Origin: Brevibacterium siliguriense
GTDB lineage: Bacteria > Actinomycetota > Actinomycetes > Actinomycetales > Brevibacteriaceae
Length of the DNA: 64,000 nucleotides
Assembly (NCBI RefSeq): GCF_900105315.1
Contig: NZ_LT629766.1
Coordinates: forward strand, 2,480,001 to 2,544,000
Direction of reading: 5' to 3'
Both the position numbers and the translations under genes were made by a program. Positions 25,844 through 34,156 of the stretch are shown piece by piece; within the stretch, counting starts at the first letter, position 1; each line of letters opens with the position of its first letter. The notes under the pieces were generated by a model. It was not told where the DNA came from and searched no databases. It saw nothing but the letters and a program-made list of their open reading frames with translations.

Positions 25844-26629
25844 ATGAGTGAAGTCCTGAATCTGGATTCTGTGTCCGTGCGCCGAGGGAGCAATTTCCTC
25901 CTCGACGATTTTTCGCTGACCGTCGCCGAAGGCGAGCACTGGGCGGTGCTCGGACCCAACGGTGCGGGCAAGACGACCCTGCTCGAACTGGCGGCCGGTC
26001 GCATGCATCCGACTACAGGTACGGTCAACATCCTCGAGGAGCAGCTCGGGCGCGTCGACGTGTTCGAGCTGCGTCCGCGCATCGGCTATGCGTCGACGAT
26101 TCTGGCCAACCGGATTCCGAGCTCCGAAGCGGTCCTCGACACCGTGCTGACCGCCGCGTACGGCGTCACCGGACGCTGGGTGGAGGAGTACGAGCAGGAC
26201 GACATCGAACGCGCCCACGATCTGCTGGCCGCGTTCCGCATCACGCATCTGGCCGATCGCACCTTCGGGACACTGTCCGAGGGCGAGCGTAAGCGTGTGC
26301 AGATCGCGCGTGCACTCATGACCGACCCGGAGCTGCTGCTCCTCGACGAGCCGGCCTCCGGACTCGACTTCGGCGGGCGTGAGGAGCTGCTCGGAGCGCT
26401 TTCGGAGATCCTGTCGTCGAAGTGGGCACCGGCTACGATCATGGTCACTCATCACGTCGAGGAGATACCGGCGGGCATCACGCATGTGCTGCTGCTGTCG
26501 GAGGGCACTGATCTGGCCGCCGGTCCGATCGAAGAGACCCTGACGGCGGAGAATCTCGCTGCCACCTTCGGCATCGACGTCAAGCTCACCCGCGACGGTC
26601 AGCGCTACCACGCACGTTCCGCTCTCTGA
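25844..26629 (+). CDS. ABC transporter ATP-binding protein (YlmA-like, stand-alone)
   Basis: A 261-residue ATPase with Walker A GPNGAGKTT, signature LSEGERKR (Glu in place of the usual Gly), Walker B LLLLDEPASGLDF, and switch VTHHVEEIP. No permease is adjacent. This fits the actinobacterial group of lone ATPases with this signature variant, whose partner is unknown. The next gene is a TauE/SafE transporter that does not use ATP, so a joint function should not be assumed. Probably leaderless. Confidence 0.88.
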   Translation: MSEVLNLDSVSVRRGSNFLLDDFSLTVAEGEHWAVLGPNGAGKTTLLELAAGRMHPTTGTVNILEEQLGRVDVFELRPRIGYASTILANRIPSSEAVLDTVLTAAYGVTGRWVEEYEQDDIERAHDLLAAFRITHLADRTFGTLSEGERKRVQIARALMTDPELLLLDEPASGLDFGGREELLGALSEILSSKWAPATIMVTHHVEEIPAGITHVLLLSEGTDLAAGPIEETLTAENLAATFGIDVKLTRDGQRYHARSAL

Positions 26630-26631
26630 GC

Positions 26632-27468
26632 ATGGAGTTTCTGGCGAACCTGAGCCTCGAACCGTGGCAGATCGGCCTCGTCATCGTCGCCGGAATCGCG
26701 GCAGGCGGCATCAACGCCGTCGTAGGCTCCGGAACGCTCATCACCTTCCCGGCGCTTGTCGCCTTCGGAGTGCCGCCGGTGGTGTCGACGATGAGCAACG
26801 CGGTCGGTCTCATCCCCGGCAACATCGCCTCCTCATTCGGGTACCGCGAAGAGCTGCGTGGTCAGTGGAAACGGATCCTCGGGTTCGTTCCCGCCTCTCT
26901 GCTCGGGTCGCTGACCGGGGCGTATCTGCTGCTGCACCTGCCCGAGGACGCCTTCGAGACAATCGTGCCTGTCCTCCTCGTCGTGGCTCTGATCATGGTC
27001 GTGGGTCAGCCGTATCTCTCGCGGTACCTGAAGCACCGGTCCCTGCGCCGAGCCGAGGCCGCCGGCGTCGAACATCGGGCCGCCTCGGTGGGAGATCGGC
27101 TGTCGACAGGTCGGTACATCGCCGTGCTCATCGTCGTCTTCCTCACCGCGATCTACGGCGGCTACTTCGCCGCGGCCCAGGGCATCATCCTCATCGCCTT
27201 GCTCGGCCTGCTGCTGCCCGATGATCTGCAGCGGCTCAACGGGCTGAAGAACATCCTCGTCCTCGTCGTCAACACGGTCTCGGCGAGCACGTACATCATC
27301 GTCGGTCACGACCGGATCAACTGGATCGCCGTGATCTGCATCGCCATCGGCTCCCTCATCGGCGGGTACTTCGGCGCCCGTATCGGCCGGAAGTTCTCGC
27401 CGGTGCTGCTGCGGGCCGTCATCGTCGCCCTCGGCCTCGTCGCGATCTGGAGGATCCTCACACTGTGA
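26632..27468 (+). CDS. TauE/SafE-family sulfite or organic-anion exporter
   Basis: A 278-residue membrane protein with eight predicted helices in two inverted halves. Each half has the family pattern, AAGGINAVVGSGTLITFPAL and AAIYGGYFAAAQG-like (TAIYGGYFAAAQGI). Such proteins export sulfite, sulfoacetate or related anions, or take up inorganic anions. The substrate is not readable from sequence. Start ATG 26632 follows the ABC gene stop by 2 nt, so both are in one unit. Confidence 0.88.
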   Translation: MEFLANLSLEPWQIGLVIVAGIAAGGINAVVGSGTLITFPALVAFGVPPVVSTMSNAVGLIPGNIASSFGYREELRGQWKRILGFVPASLLGSLTGAYLLLHLPEDAFETIVPVLLVVALIMVVGQPYLSRYLKHRSLRRAEAAGVEHRAASVGDRLSTGRYIAVLIVVFLTAIYGGYFAAAQGIILIALLGLLLPDDLQRLNGLKNILVLVVNTVSASTYIIVGHDRINWIAVICIAIGSLIGGYFGARIGRKFSPVLLRAVIVALGLVAIWRILTL

Positions 27469-27481
27469 ACGGAATTCAGCT

Positions 27482-28426
27482 GTGAACACTCCGGCAAAGG
27501 CACCCCTGACCCGTCAGCAGGTCATCGACCGGTCGGATGAACTCGGGATCGCCGTCGAGCGTCTGCGCTTCTTCGACGAAGCGGATCTGTCTGCCGGCAG
27601 CGTGGGACCCGGGAACTCTGGGGCCGGTTCGGATGACGGGCTGCAGGAGCGGCTCGAAGGAATGCGCGACTACACGCAGCTGACCGACGTCGCCCTTCGC
27701 CGCGTGCGTGAACCCGCCGAAGGCCTGTTCATCGCCGAATCCTCGAAGATCATCCGCCGCGCTCACGCCGCCGGTCTGTCACCTCGATCGTTCCTGACCA
27801 GCCCGAAATGGCTGTTCGACTTGGCCGACATCATTTCTGAGAGCGAGGTGCCGATCTTCATCGGCACTGATGCTGCCGTCGAAACACTGACCGGATTCCA
27901 CCTCCACCGAGGCGCTCTGGCCGCGATGGGCCGCCCCGTCCTGGACCCGGTCGCCGCCTTGGTCGAGGACTCCCGGCGCATCGTCGTCATCGAAGACATC
28001 GTCGACCATACGAACGTCGGCGCGATCTTCCGTTCCGCGGCCGCGTTCGGCGCCGACGCCGTGCTCGTCACCCCGCGCTGCGCCGATCCGCTCTACCGCC
28101 GCTCGATCCGCGTGTCGATGGGCACGGTCTTCCAAGTGCCGTGGACTCGCATCGAGTCCTGGCCCGGTGGGATCGCCGAACTCCAGAAAGCCGGATTCCA
28201 CGTCGCGGCACTGGCCCTCGACGATGATTCGGTGAGCCTGCGCGAATTCGCCTCCACCGCCCCCGAACGCACAGCCGTCGTCTTCGGCACCGAAGGCGAC
28301 GGGCTGAAGAGATCGACGATCGCCGCCTGCGACTCGACCGTGATGATCCCCATGAGCGGGGGAGTGGACTCCCTCAACGTCGCAGCCGCCTCGGCGGTCA
28401 CCTGCTTCGCCTTGCAGGAAGGGTGA
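27482..28426 (+). CDS. TrmH/SpoU-family RNA 2'-O-methyltransferase
   Basis: A 314-residue protein starting at GTG. The SpoU catalytic domain occupies about residues 155-310 with IVVIEDIVDHTNVGAIFRSAAAFG (motif 1), VFGTEGDGL (motif 2) and IPMSGGVDSLNVAAAS (motif 3), forming the trefoil-knot SAM site. Upstream is a substrate-binding domain beginning QLTDVALRR. The first 60 residues are an unusual extra stretch with a Gly/Ser-rich loop, so an internal start is possible. It methylates rRNA or tRNA ribose. The exact target is unknown. Confidence 0.88.
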   Translation: MNTPAKAPLTRQQVIDRSDELGIAVERLRFFDEADLSAGSVGPGNSGAGSDDGLQERLEGMRDYTQLTDVALRRVREPAEGLFIAESSKIIRRAHAAGLSPRSFLTSPKWLFDLADIISESEVPIFIGTDAAVETLTGFHLHRGALAAMGRPVLDPVAALVEDSRRIVVIEDIVDHTNVGAIFRSAAAFGADAVLVTPRCADPLYRRSIRVSMGTVFQVPWTRIESWPGGIAELQKAGFHVAALALDDDSVSLREFASTAPERTAVVFGTEGDGLKRSTIAACDSTVMIPMSGGVDSLNVAAASAVTCFALQEG

Positions 28427-28541
28427 CGGTCGCCGACCGCGCTTCCCTCCGTGTTCACCTCGGGTGGAGAAGCGTTCAACTCGGATGGATAGAGTTGAGC
28501 CGAGCCGAACCCGGCTCTGAAAGCCCCGAATGAGGAGATCA

Positions 28542-29312
28542 GTGGACCGCAGCACTCTAGCCCTTGCCCTCGAAGCCGGACGGATCACCGGCGAAGTCGC
28601 CACCCCCAGGGAGAACAACCTCTCCCACATCCGCCGTTTCCTCGACCAGGAGCGACAGTTCGACTTCGGAGTCGAACTCACTCGGAACTGGGACTATGAC
28701 TCGGTGTTCGCGCTCATGGTCGAACGCTGTGGTCTGCGGCCAGACCCCGACTTCGTCGAAGGCGTGGACACGATCTCCACCGACGCCTGCATCGACGCTT
28801 TGGAAAGACTCGCCGAGGCGGTCGGTGAGGTGACGCGGGCAGGCGGCCAGATCCTCTTCGCCACCGGACACCCTGCAGGACTCCTGCCTGTTCATATGGC
28901 AATTGCCACCGCGGCGAAAGGCGCCGGAGCGGTCATCGACACCCGTGATCACTTCATCCCGGTCCCGGAGATCGGCGGGGACGTCCGCCAGATCAACAAC
29001 GTGTGGACCTGGCACCTGCACGGCGGCAGTCCGCACACGCACCTGGCCGAACCCGTGCATGCGCTGCTCGATGACATCGCCGCCCGCGGCGGATCCGCCC
29101 CCGACCTCGTCGTCGCCGACCACGGGTGGGCCGGAGCCGCCTCGAGCAGGGGACTGCGGACCATCGGTTACGCCGACTGCAATGATCCGGCGCTCTTCGT
29201 CGCCGAGGCGCAGGGGCAGATCGAAGCGACCGTCCCACTCGATGACGACGTCGTGCCGAACCTCTACGCCCCGCTCATCGACTACGTCATCGAACGAGCG
29301 GGACTGAACTGA
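28542..29312 (+). CDS. Actinobacterial phosphatase-family protein (PF15698-like)
   Basis: A 256-residue soluble protein that I assign to the actinobacterial family named Phosphatase, from recall of its shape. Recognisable stretches are ILFATGHPAGLLPVHMAIA, which may form the nucleotide or phosphate loop, and VVADHGWAGAASSRGLRTIG. GTG at 28542 is preferred because AGGAGA lies 4 nt upstream. The ATG at 28530 overlaps that site. A TAGAGT hexamer at 28490-28495 could be the promoter. Biochemical role is unproven. Confidence 0.72.
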   Translation: MDRSTLALALEAGRITGEVATPRENNLSHIRRFLDQERQFDFGVELTRNWDYDSVFALMVERCGLRPDPDFVEGVDTISTDACIDALERLAEAVGEVTRAGGQILFATGHPAGLLPVHMAIATAAKGAGAVIDTRDHFIPVPEIGGDVRQINNVWTWHLHGGSPHTHLAEPVHALLDDIAARGGSAPDLVVADHGWAGAASSRGLRTIGYADCNDPALFVAEAQGQIEATVPLDDDVVPNLYAPLIDYVIERAGLN

Positions 29313-29375
29313 CAGGCAGCATCGGACTGACGGGCGACGCTGGACCTCCGCATGGTGCCGGACCTGGCGACTAGG

Positions 29376-29927
29376 TCAGTCGATGTCGTTGGCCAGGTCC
29401 TCGATCACCTCGGCGCCGGGCAGAGACGCGAGCGCGGAGCCGGAGAGAATCAGCTTGGAGCCGCGGATTCCGGAACCGATGATGAGTTCGTCGGCCTCGG
29501 CGACGCGGGAATCGATGAGCACGCGGTAGTTCTCCGGAAGTCCGATCGGTCCGATGCCGCCGTACTCCATTCCGGATTCGCTGACGGCGCGTTCGAGCGG
29601 GAGGAAAGAGGCCTTGCGGACATCGAGGAGCTTCTTGACTCGTTTGTTGACATCGGCGCGGGTGCTCGCGAGCACCATGCATGCGGCGATGCGCTCCTCG
29701 CCGCCCCGCGAACCAGCGACGAGGACGCAGTTCGCCGAGGTGGCCGGGGGCAGATCCGTGGCACCGAGAAGAGCGGCTGTGTCTGCGATCTGCGAGTCGA
29801 TGGCGAAGACGTCGACATCGCCGGAGATCGTCGGCAGGGCCGTCGCGGTGGCTTCGGCGAGGAGCTCGGGCGCTTCTGCGGCCGGCTGCAGGGTGAACTG
29901 AGTGGAGATGCGTTCCTTTGTGCTCAT
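29376..29927 (-). CDS. YbaK/EbsC-type aminoacyl-tRNA deacylase
   Basis: A 183-residue YbaK-domain protein. The conserved Lys of the family lies in RADVNKRVKKLLD, followed by the loop GGIGPIGLP that shapes the deacylation pocket and GSGIRGSKLILSG at the C-terminus. It probably clears mischarged tRNA such as Cys- or Ala-tRNA(Pro). Translation could start at GTG 29933, but the ATG at 29927 is exactly 6 nt after a TAAACT -10-like hexamer (29934-29939), so a leaderless start at 29927 is preferred. Confidence 0.87.
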   Translation of the reverse strand: MSTKERISTQFTLQPAAEAPELLAEATATALPTISGDVDVFAIDSQIADTAALLGATDLPPATSANCVLVAGSRGGEERIAACMVLASTRADVNKRVKKLLDVRKASFLPLERAVSESGMEYGGIGPIGLPENYRVLIDSRVAEADELIIGSGIRGSKLILSGSALASLPGAEVIEDLANDID

Positions 29928-29933
29928 GGCCAC

Positions 29934-29939
29934 AGTTTA
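29934..29939 (-). promoter_or_regulatory. -10-like hexamer of the YbaK gene
   Basis: TAAACT on the minus strand, 6 nt before the ATG at 29927. Leaderless spacing. Confidence 0.5.
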
Positions 29940-30104
29940 GGAGATCCGTGTCGAATCGCTTTGTCCGGACCCATCAGTTAGAATTGACTGTCGCTCCGTG
30001 TCCGGTTCCTACGGTTCGGAGCGTGTCCAGCAGACGAATTCGGGCACTGGCAGATGGGTCGGACCCATATCAGGCGCCTGAAAGAATTCAGCAGAGGTAA
30101 GAAA

Positions 30105-30359
30105 ATGAAGAAGGACATCCATCCGGAATACGCGCCGATCGTGTTCAACGATCTGGCTTCCGGCACCAAATTCCTCACCCGCTCCACCGCTAAGAGCGAC
30201 AAGACCATCGAGTGGGAAGACGGCAACACCTACCCCGTGATCGACGTCGAGATCTCGTCCGCTTCGCACCCGTTCTACACGGGCAAGCAGCGCATCCTCG
30301 ACTCCGCCGGCCGCGTGGAGAAGTTCAAGGACCGCTACAAGGGCTTCGGCAAGCGCTGA
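30105..30359 (+). CDS. rpmE2: 50S ribosomal protein L31, type B (zinc-independent)
   Basis: An 84-residue protein beginning [16 protein letters not shown] and ending in a basic [10 protein letters not shown]. It has no CXXC pairs, which marks the zinc-free form of L31. In many bacteria this version replaces the zinc form under zinc limitation, under Zur control. I saw no convincing Zur box upstream, so it may be the only L31. GAGGTAAG precedes the ATG. A very strong hairpin follows. Confidence 0.95.
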   Translation: MKKDIHPEYAPIVFNDLASGTKFLTRSTAKSDKTIEWEDGNTYPVIDVEISSASHPFYTGKQRILDSAGRVEKFKDRYKGFGKR

Positions 30360-30385
30360 TCTCGGGTATTCCCAACAGCTTTATT

Positions 30386-30425
30386 CAGATTGCCCCGCAC
30401 ACCGAACAGTGTGCGGGGCAATCTG
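30386..30425. terminator. Terminator of rpmE2
   Basis: Perfect 17-nt arms (30386-30402 and 30409-30425) with a 6-nt loop, 26 nt after the stop. Confidence 0.9.
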
Positions 30426-30470
30426 CTGTCTGCGGGCCGGTTGTGTCCGTTACGGCGGCCCCGGAACTGT

Positions 30471-30506
30471 GCCCGGTTGGCGTATCTGCGGGGACGCCAA
30501 CCGGGC
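30471..30506. terminator. Second hairpin, on the thiD side of the rpmE2-thiD gap
   Basis: Perfect 13-nt arms (30471-30483 and 30494-30506) lie 9 nt past the thiD stop. It probably terminates thiD. Its right half contains GCGGGGACGCCAAC, similar to the palindromic repeat family at 18568 and 33932. Confidence 0.75.
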
Positions 30507-30514
30507 AGGAGTGA

Positions 30515-31339
30515 TCAGTCGATGGTGACTGAGACCTCGGAGGAGGGGCTCACCCGAGCCGCCGGATGGTAGAGCGAGGCGACGCCGGTGGCGTTGTCGA
30601 GGCAGTTCGCGATTCCGTGCGCGACCTTCTCCTTCGCGGAGACGACCGCGTCCTTGATGTCCAGACCGGTGGCGATGCCCGCCGCAATCGAGGAGGCGAA
30701 GGAGCAGCCTGCGCCGTTGACGAGCTTGTTGTTGACCTTGCGCGAACGCAGGGTGGTTACGGTCTCACCGTCGAAGAGGATGTCGATGGCATCGTCTCCG
30801 GCGAGACGAGCTCCGCCCTTGACGACGACGTTCTTCGCTCCCTGCCCGTGGATGATCTTCGCGGCCTCGACCATGCCCTCGACGGAGTCGATGGGGCCGA
30901 CCCCGGCCAGGGTTGCGGCCTCTTCGAGGTTCGGGGTGACGACGGTGGCCAAAGGCACGAGGTTCTCGACGAAGAGGTCTTTGAGGTCGACCATGGTGCC
31001 TGCGCCCTTGCACACGAGCACAGGGTCGAAGACGTACGGCAGATCGTTGGTCTTCAGCTTTTCGGCGAGGACCAGTGCCGAATCGACAGAGCCGAGCATT
31101 CCGGACTTGATGGCGGTGAACTCGTGCACGGCCATCGTCGATTCGAGCTGACGGGTGACGACCTCGGGTTCGATGAACTCGAGGACGTGGGCGAATCCGT
31201 CATTTGGGTCGAAAGTGACGATGCAGGTGACGGCGGCAGTGCCGAAGGCACCGTATTCGTCGAACATCTTCAGGTCGGCTTCGAGTCCGGCTCCTCCGGA
31301 TACGTCGGATCCGGCGACGGTGAGCACCTTTGCGGTCAT
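30515..31339 (-). CDS. Hydroxymethylpyrimidine/pyridoxal kinase (ThiD/PdxK, ribokinase fold)
   Basis: A 274-residue kinase with VAGSDVSGGAGLEADLKMF at the N-terminus, the anion-hole/active-site GAGCSFASSIAAGIA near the C-terminus including the Cys of the ThiD/Bacillus PdxK subgroup, and FDPVLVCKGAG in the middle. It phosphorylates HMP for thiamine and/or pyridoxal for PLP. Sequence cannot separate the two roles, and the overall wording is closer to Firmicute-type PdxK/ThiD2. Stand-alone unit, with no thi genes adjacent. Confidence 0.86.
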   Translation of the reverse strand: MTAKVLTVAGSDVSGGAGLEADLKMFDEYGAFGTAAVTCIVTFDPNDGFAHVLEFIEPEVVTRQLESTMAVHEFTAIKSGMLGSVDSALVLAEKLKTNDLPYVFDPVLVCKGAGTMVDLKDLFVENLVPLATVVTPNLEEAATLAGVGPIDSVEGMVEAAKIIHGQGAKNVVVKGGARLAGDDAIDILFDGETVTTLRSRKVNNKLVNGAGCSFASSIAAGIATGLDIKDAVVSAKEKVAHGIANCLDNATGVASLYHPAARVSPSSEVSVTID

Positions 31340-31384
31340 AGTGGTCCTTTCAGGTAAAGCGTTCGCGAAGAAGTCTACGCGGGT

Positions 31385-31849
31385 TCAGGCGCCAGCGTAG
31401 CCGTGTTGGCGCCAGGCTTCGTAGATGGCGATCGACGCGGAATTCGCCAGGTTGAGCGAACGGCGTGCCGGCAGCATCGGGATCCGCACCGTCATGTCCA
31501 CATGTTCGTCGGTGATCACCTCGTCGGGCAGTCCCGTTGACTCGCGTCCGAAGAGGAGGACATCTCCGTCTTGGTATTCGACTTCGGCGAAGGAATCGTC
31601 GGTATGCGTGCTGAACGCGATCACCCGACGCTCACCGAGGTGGCTCCACAGTTCATCGATCGATGGATGAACGGTGACATGGGCGAGGTCGTGGTAGTCG
31701 AGTCCGGCGCGGCGCAGCTTCGCGTCGGAGAGGTCGAAGCCGAGGGGCTCGACGAGATGAAGATGGGCTCCGGTGACCGCGGCGAGCCGGATTGCGTTTC
31801 CGGTGTTGCCGGGGATCTCGGGAGTGTGGAAGACGATGTCGATATTCAT
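31385..31849 (-). CDS. trmL: tRNA (cytidine/uridine-34-2'-O)-methyltransferase
   Basis: A 154-residue minimal SPOUT enzyme with HTPEIPGNTGNAIRLAAVTG at the N-terminus, LLFGRESTGLP in the middle and IPMLPARRSLNLANSASIA at the C-terminus, the three knot motifs of TrmL. It methylates the wobble ribose of certain tRNA-Leu species. A tRNA-Leu gene also occurs in this window but is not linked. Followed 7 nt upstream by a methyltransferase gene on the same strand. Confidence 0.93.
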   Translation of the reverse strand: MNIDIVFHTPEIPGNTGNAIRLAAVTGAHLHLVEPLGFDLSDAKLRRAGLDYHDLAHVTVHPSIDELWSHLGERRVIAFSTHTDDSFAEVEYQDGDVLLFGRESTGLPDEVITDEHVDMTVRIPMLPARRSLNLANSASIAIYEAWRQHGYAGA

Positions 31850-31856
31850 ATCCCCC

Positions 31857-32537
31857 TCATCTTCTCACCTCAGAGGCTGGCTTGCGCACGAGCAGATAGC
31901 CCTGCCTGGTCGTCTCCGGGAAGCGGCCGGTCCGGTCGGGTTCGCGTTCGAGGCGGGCAGCAGGGGTGAAGCCGTGCGGTTCGAGGGCAGAGAGCACGTC
32001 TTCGATCGAGCGCCGGTGGAAGTCGAGGTCGACGTCGAAGCCTGCGAGATCGGAGAAGTGATCGATTCGGTCGCCGAGCTGAAACGCCAGCTGGAACCAA
32101 CCGCCCGAGCGGAGGACACGGGCCGCCTCGGCGAAGGAGAGGGCCAGCGCATCCTCGGGGACGTGGATCGTCGAGTACCAGGCGACGAGACCGGAGAAGG
32201 ACTCATCGGCATAGGGCAGGGCCGTCATCGACCCGACGTCGAACTGATGCGTCGGATAGAGCTCCTGAGCGAGTTCGATCATGGCCGGGGAGAGGTCGAG
32301 TCCGCGCGGTTCGAGCCCGAGGGCGGCGAGGAAAGTGGTGATGCGACCGGGTCCGCAGCTCATGTCGAGGACCTCCGCTGAGCCGGTGCCGAGGACGAGC
32401 TCGGAGAAGGCCCCCAGCACGGCACGGTCATGGGGTTTCGCGGTGAGCTCATCGGCGAACCAGTCTGTGTAGGTCTGTGCGATCGCATCATAGGAATCAC
32501 GCGTGGGCACCTCGCGGGCGCGGGCTTCGTCAGTCAT
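31857..32537 (-). CDS. Class I SAM-dependent methyltransferase
   Basis: A 226-residue protein with the SAM motif VLDMSCGPGRIT at about residue 55, the acidic loop GLDLSPAMIELA, and AWYSTIHVPED after strand 4. It is a typical small-molecule methyltransferase of the Methyltransf_11/25 type, substrate unknown. First gene of the unit with trmL. The 246-bp gap upstream (32538-32783) contains no gene, repeat or clear promoter that I can see. Confidence 0.88.
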   Translation of the reverse strand: MTDEARAREVPTRDSYDAIAQTYTDWFADELTAKPHDRAVLGAFSELVLGTGSAEVLDMSCGPGRITTFLAALGLEPRGLDLSPAMIELAQELYPTHQFDVGSMTALPYADESFSGLVAWYSTIHVPEDALALSFAEAARVLRSGGWFQLAFQLGDRIDHFSDLAGFDVDLDFHRRSIEDVLSALEPHGFTPAARLEREPDRTGRFPETTRQGYLLVRKPASEVRR

Positions 32538-32783
32538 GACGTCACCGTACCCGTCTGTGCTGACTTGAGCAGTGCGGGTCAGTTCGGCGAACTTCCGGAT
32601 GCACGAGGTTCAGCTCGGTCACCTGCAGAAAAGAAACACAATCGAATCTAAATGCGGATCCATGCAATCGAGTGCCATCCAGTGAGTTCTTGTGTCAGCG
32701 GCGAATCCTAGAGTGGAGGCACGGTTGGTGGTCAAGGGGATCGCCGGACCGGAGGGCCGAAGAAGCCGCGGGAGGGGAGCATC

Positions 32784-33274
32784 ATGAGAGACGATGAGCC
32801 GATCGAAGCGGAGGCGGCCGACGTCGAAGGGCTGAGCGTGCGTGATGTCTGCTGCCAGCTTCCCGACTGTCGAGCCCGCAGGCGATGCGATGCCCACCAC
32901 ATCCTCCCCTGGTCGCAGGGCGGAACGACCGAATGGATAATCTCATCCTGCTCTGTCGCCGACATCACACTGTGGTGCACAAATACCAGCTGCGCATCGA
33001 ACACACCGGAGCGGACTTCGCTGGAGCGATGCGCGGTCCTGCTGCCTTCGCCTTCTGCCTGCCTGACGGCTCCCAGCTGCTTCCTCTGGAAAACCGGGTG
33101 AGGGGGCGGATGATGTTCAACACAGCGGTTCGCGTCGCTGAGGTCAAGGAGATCACGAAAGCGGCCGATCCAGGCACTGTCGGCGGCGGTTACGGCTTTG
33201 ACCTCGGCCTCTGTATCGCATGGATGTTCGAAGCCGAATGGCGACACGCCCGGGAGGGCAGAGCTGTTGTCTGA
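32784..33274 (+). pseudogene. Remnant of a DUF222/HNH endonuclease gene
   Basis: Only the C-terminal HNH part of the common actinobacterial DUF222-HNH family is present: CQLPDCRARRRCDAHHILPW, then in another frame MDNLILLCRRHHTVVHKYQ. The normal product has 250-400 more residues upstream. The two halves join if one base is added near 32932-32934, turning TEW into TELDNL. With the N-terminal half gone and a frameshift, this is probably a dead fragment. These genes are often multicopy and recombine. Roughly 120 residues follow the HNH, ending in TGA at 33272-33274. Confidence 0.72.
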
Positions 33275-33286
33275 ATCTTGCCAATT

Positions 33287-33302
33287 TAGAACACCAGTTC
33301 GA
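33287..33302. promoter_or_regulatory. LexA (SOS) box of the imuA'-imuB-dnaE2 operon
   Basis: TAGAACACCAGTTCGA matches the actinobacterial LexA consensus TCGAAC-N4-GTTCGA at 11 of 12 defined positions. It ends 2 nt before the imuA' ATG and its left half TAGAAC may double as the -10 element, so LexA binding would block the promoter directly. Confidence 0.85.
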
Positions 33303-33304
33303 TA

Positions 33305-34156
33305 ATGGATGTCATGTCAGCAGCACCAGTGATCGAACAGCTCAGTCGGGAGACGGGGATCTCCACGGCTGCGGCGCTGTTCGACAAGATCCCACCTCAT
33401 CCGGTGGATCCTGTGCTCTCTCCGCTGTTCCGTCGCGGTGGTCTGCCGCGCGGGGAACTCGTCACCGTCAGCGGTGAGCTGTCGCTGAGCTGCGGCCTGG
33501 CGACGATCGCTGCGGCGACCCGGGAGCAGAAGTGGTGTGCCGGCATCGGACTCGGCGAACCCGCGGTGTCCTCGATCGCCGACCTCGGCGTCGATCTCGA
33601 CCATTTCGTCAATCTCGCGACTCCCGGTGAGGACTGGCTGCGAGTGGCGTCGATCCTCATCGAATCCTTCGACATCATCCTCGTCGACCCCGGCTTCGCC
33701 CCAAGTGCTTCGGAACGGGCCCGACTCCTGGCGAAGATCCGTGAACGACGGATGAGCCTCATCAGCCTCCGCCCCATGTCCGGCAGTACGGAACAGATCG
33801 AGATCACCGACACCCGCTGGTCGGGTGCCGAACACGGTCGCGGACGCCTGCAGTCCTGCCTCGTGCGCGCCCGGTCGCAGACGGGAACCCACCGGTTCCT
33901 GCTGCCGGGACCGTCGGGGACTCCCACCAGCGTCCCCGCGGGGACGCTGGAAGTGGTGACAGGCGGCGTCCCCGCGGGGACTGCGAACGCTGCAGCCGAA
34001 GCACGCACTGCCCCGGCCACAAGTCCGGCCACAAGTCCGGCCACAAGTCCGGCCACAGATCCGGACACAGATCCGGACATGGGCACGGACACAGCCGACG
34101 ATCCTCGGTGGTCGACGATCACAGCGCTGCGGCAGGTGATCAGCCATGTCGGATGA
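33305..34156 (+). CDS. ImuA'-like SOS mutasome protein
   Basis: A 283-residue RecA-fold-derived protein. It keeps the order of a RecA-like core (LPRGELVTVSGELSLSCGLATIA, then LVDPGFAPSASERARLL), but the Walker A is degenerate, as expected for ImuA'. The C-terminal 80 residues are a low-complexity linker with two VPAGT palindrome copies and PATS repeats. ImuA' with ImuB recruits DnaE2 for error-prone lesion bypass in SOS. ATG at 33305 or 33314. It overlaps imuB by 11 bp. Confidence 0.85.
   Translation: MDVMSAAPVIEQLSRETGISTAAALFDKIPPHPVDPVLSPLFRRGGLPRGELVTVSGELSLSCGLATIAAATREQKWCAGIGLGEPAVSSIADLGVDLDHFVNLATPGEDWLRVASILIESFDIILVDPGFAPSASERARLLAKIRERRMSLISLRPMSGSTEQIEITDTRWSGAEHGRGRLQSCLVRARSQTGTHRFLLPGPSGTPTSVPAGTLEVVTGGVPAGTANAAAEARTAPATSPATSPATSPATDPDTDPDMGTDTADDPRWSTITALRQVISHVG
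33932..33945. repeat. 14-bp palindrome GTCCCCGCGGGGAC, copy 2
   Basis: Perfect palindrome in the imuA' linker, read in frame as part of VPAGT. Confidence 0.8.
33968..33981. repeat. 14-bp palindrome GTCCCCGCGGGGAC, copy 3
   Basis: Third identical copy, 36 bp after copy 2 in the same linker and again read as VPAGT. Confidence 0.8.
34017..34076 (+). repeat. 12-bp tandem repeat in imuA' (five units)
   Basis: Three exact units CCACAAGTCCGG are followed by two variants. They encode PATS-PATS-PATD-PDTD type repeats in the disordered tail. Slippage could change the number of copies without a frameshift. Confidence 0.85.

Noticed and set aside
29934..30104. Zur box upstream of rpmE2
   Set aside because: No palindrome near the Zur consensus was found. 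A weak dyad around TAGAAT is better read as promoter sequence.
34017..34076. CRISPR array
   Set aside because: The units are 12 bp, adjacent and without spacers. They code for a protein tail.
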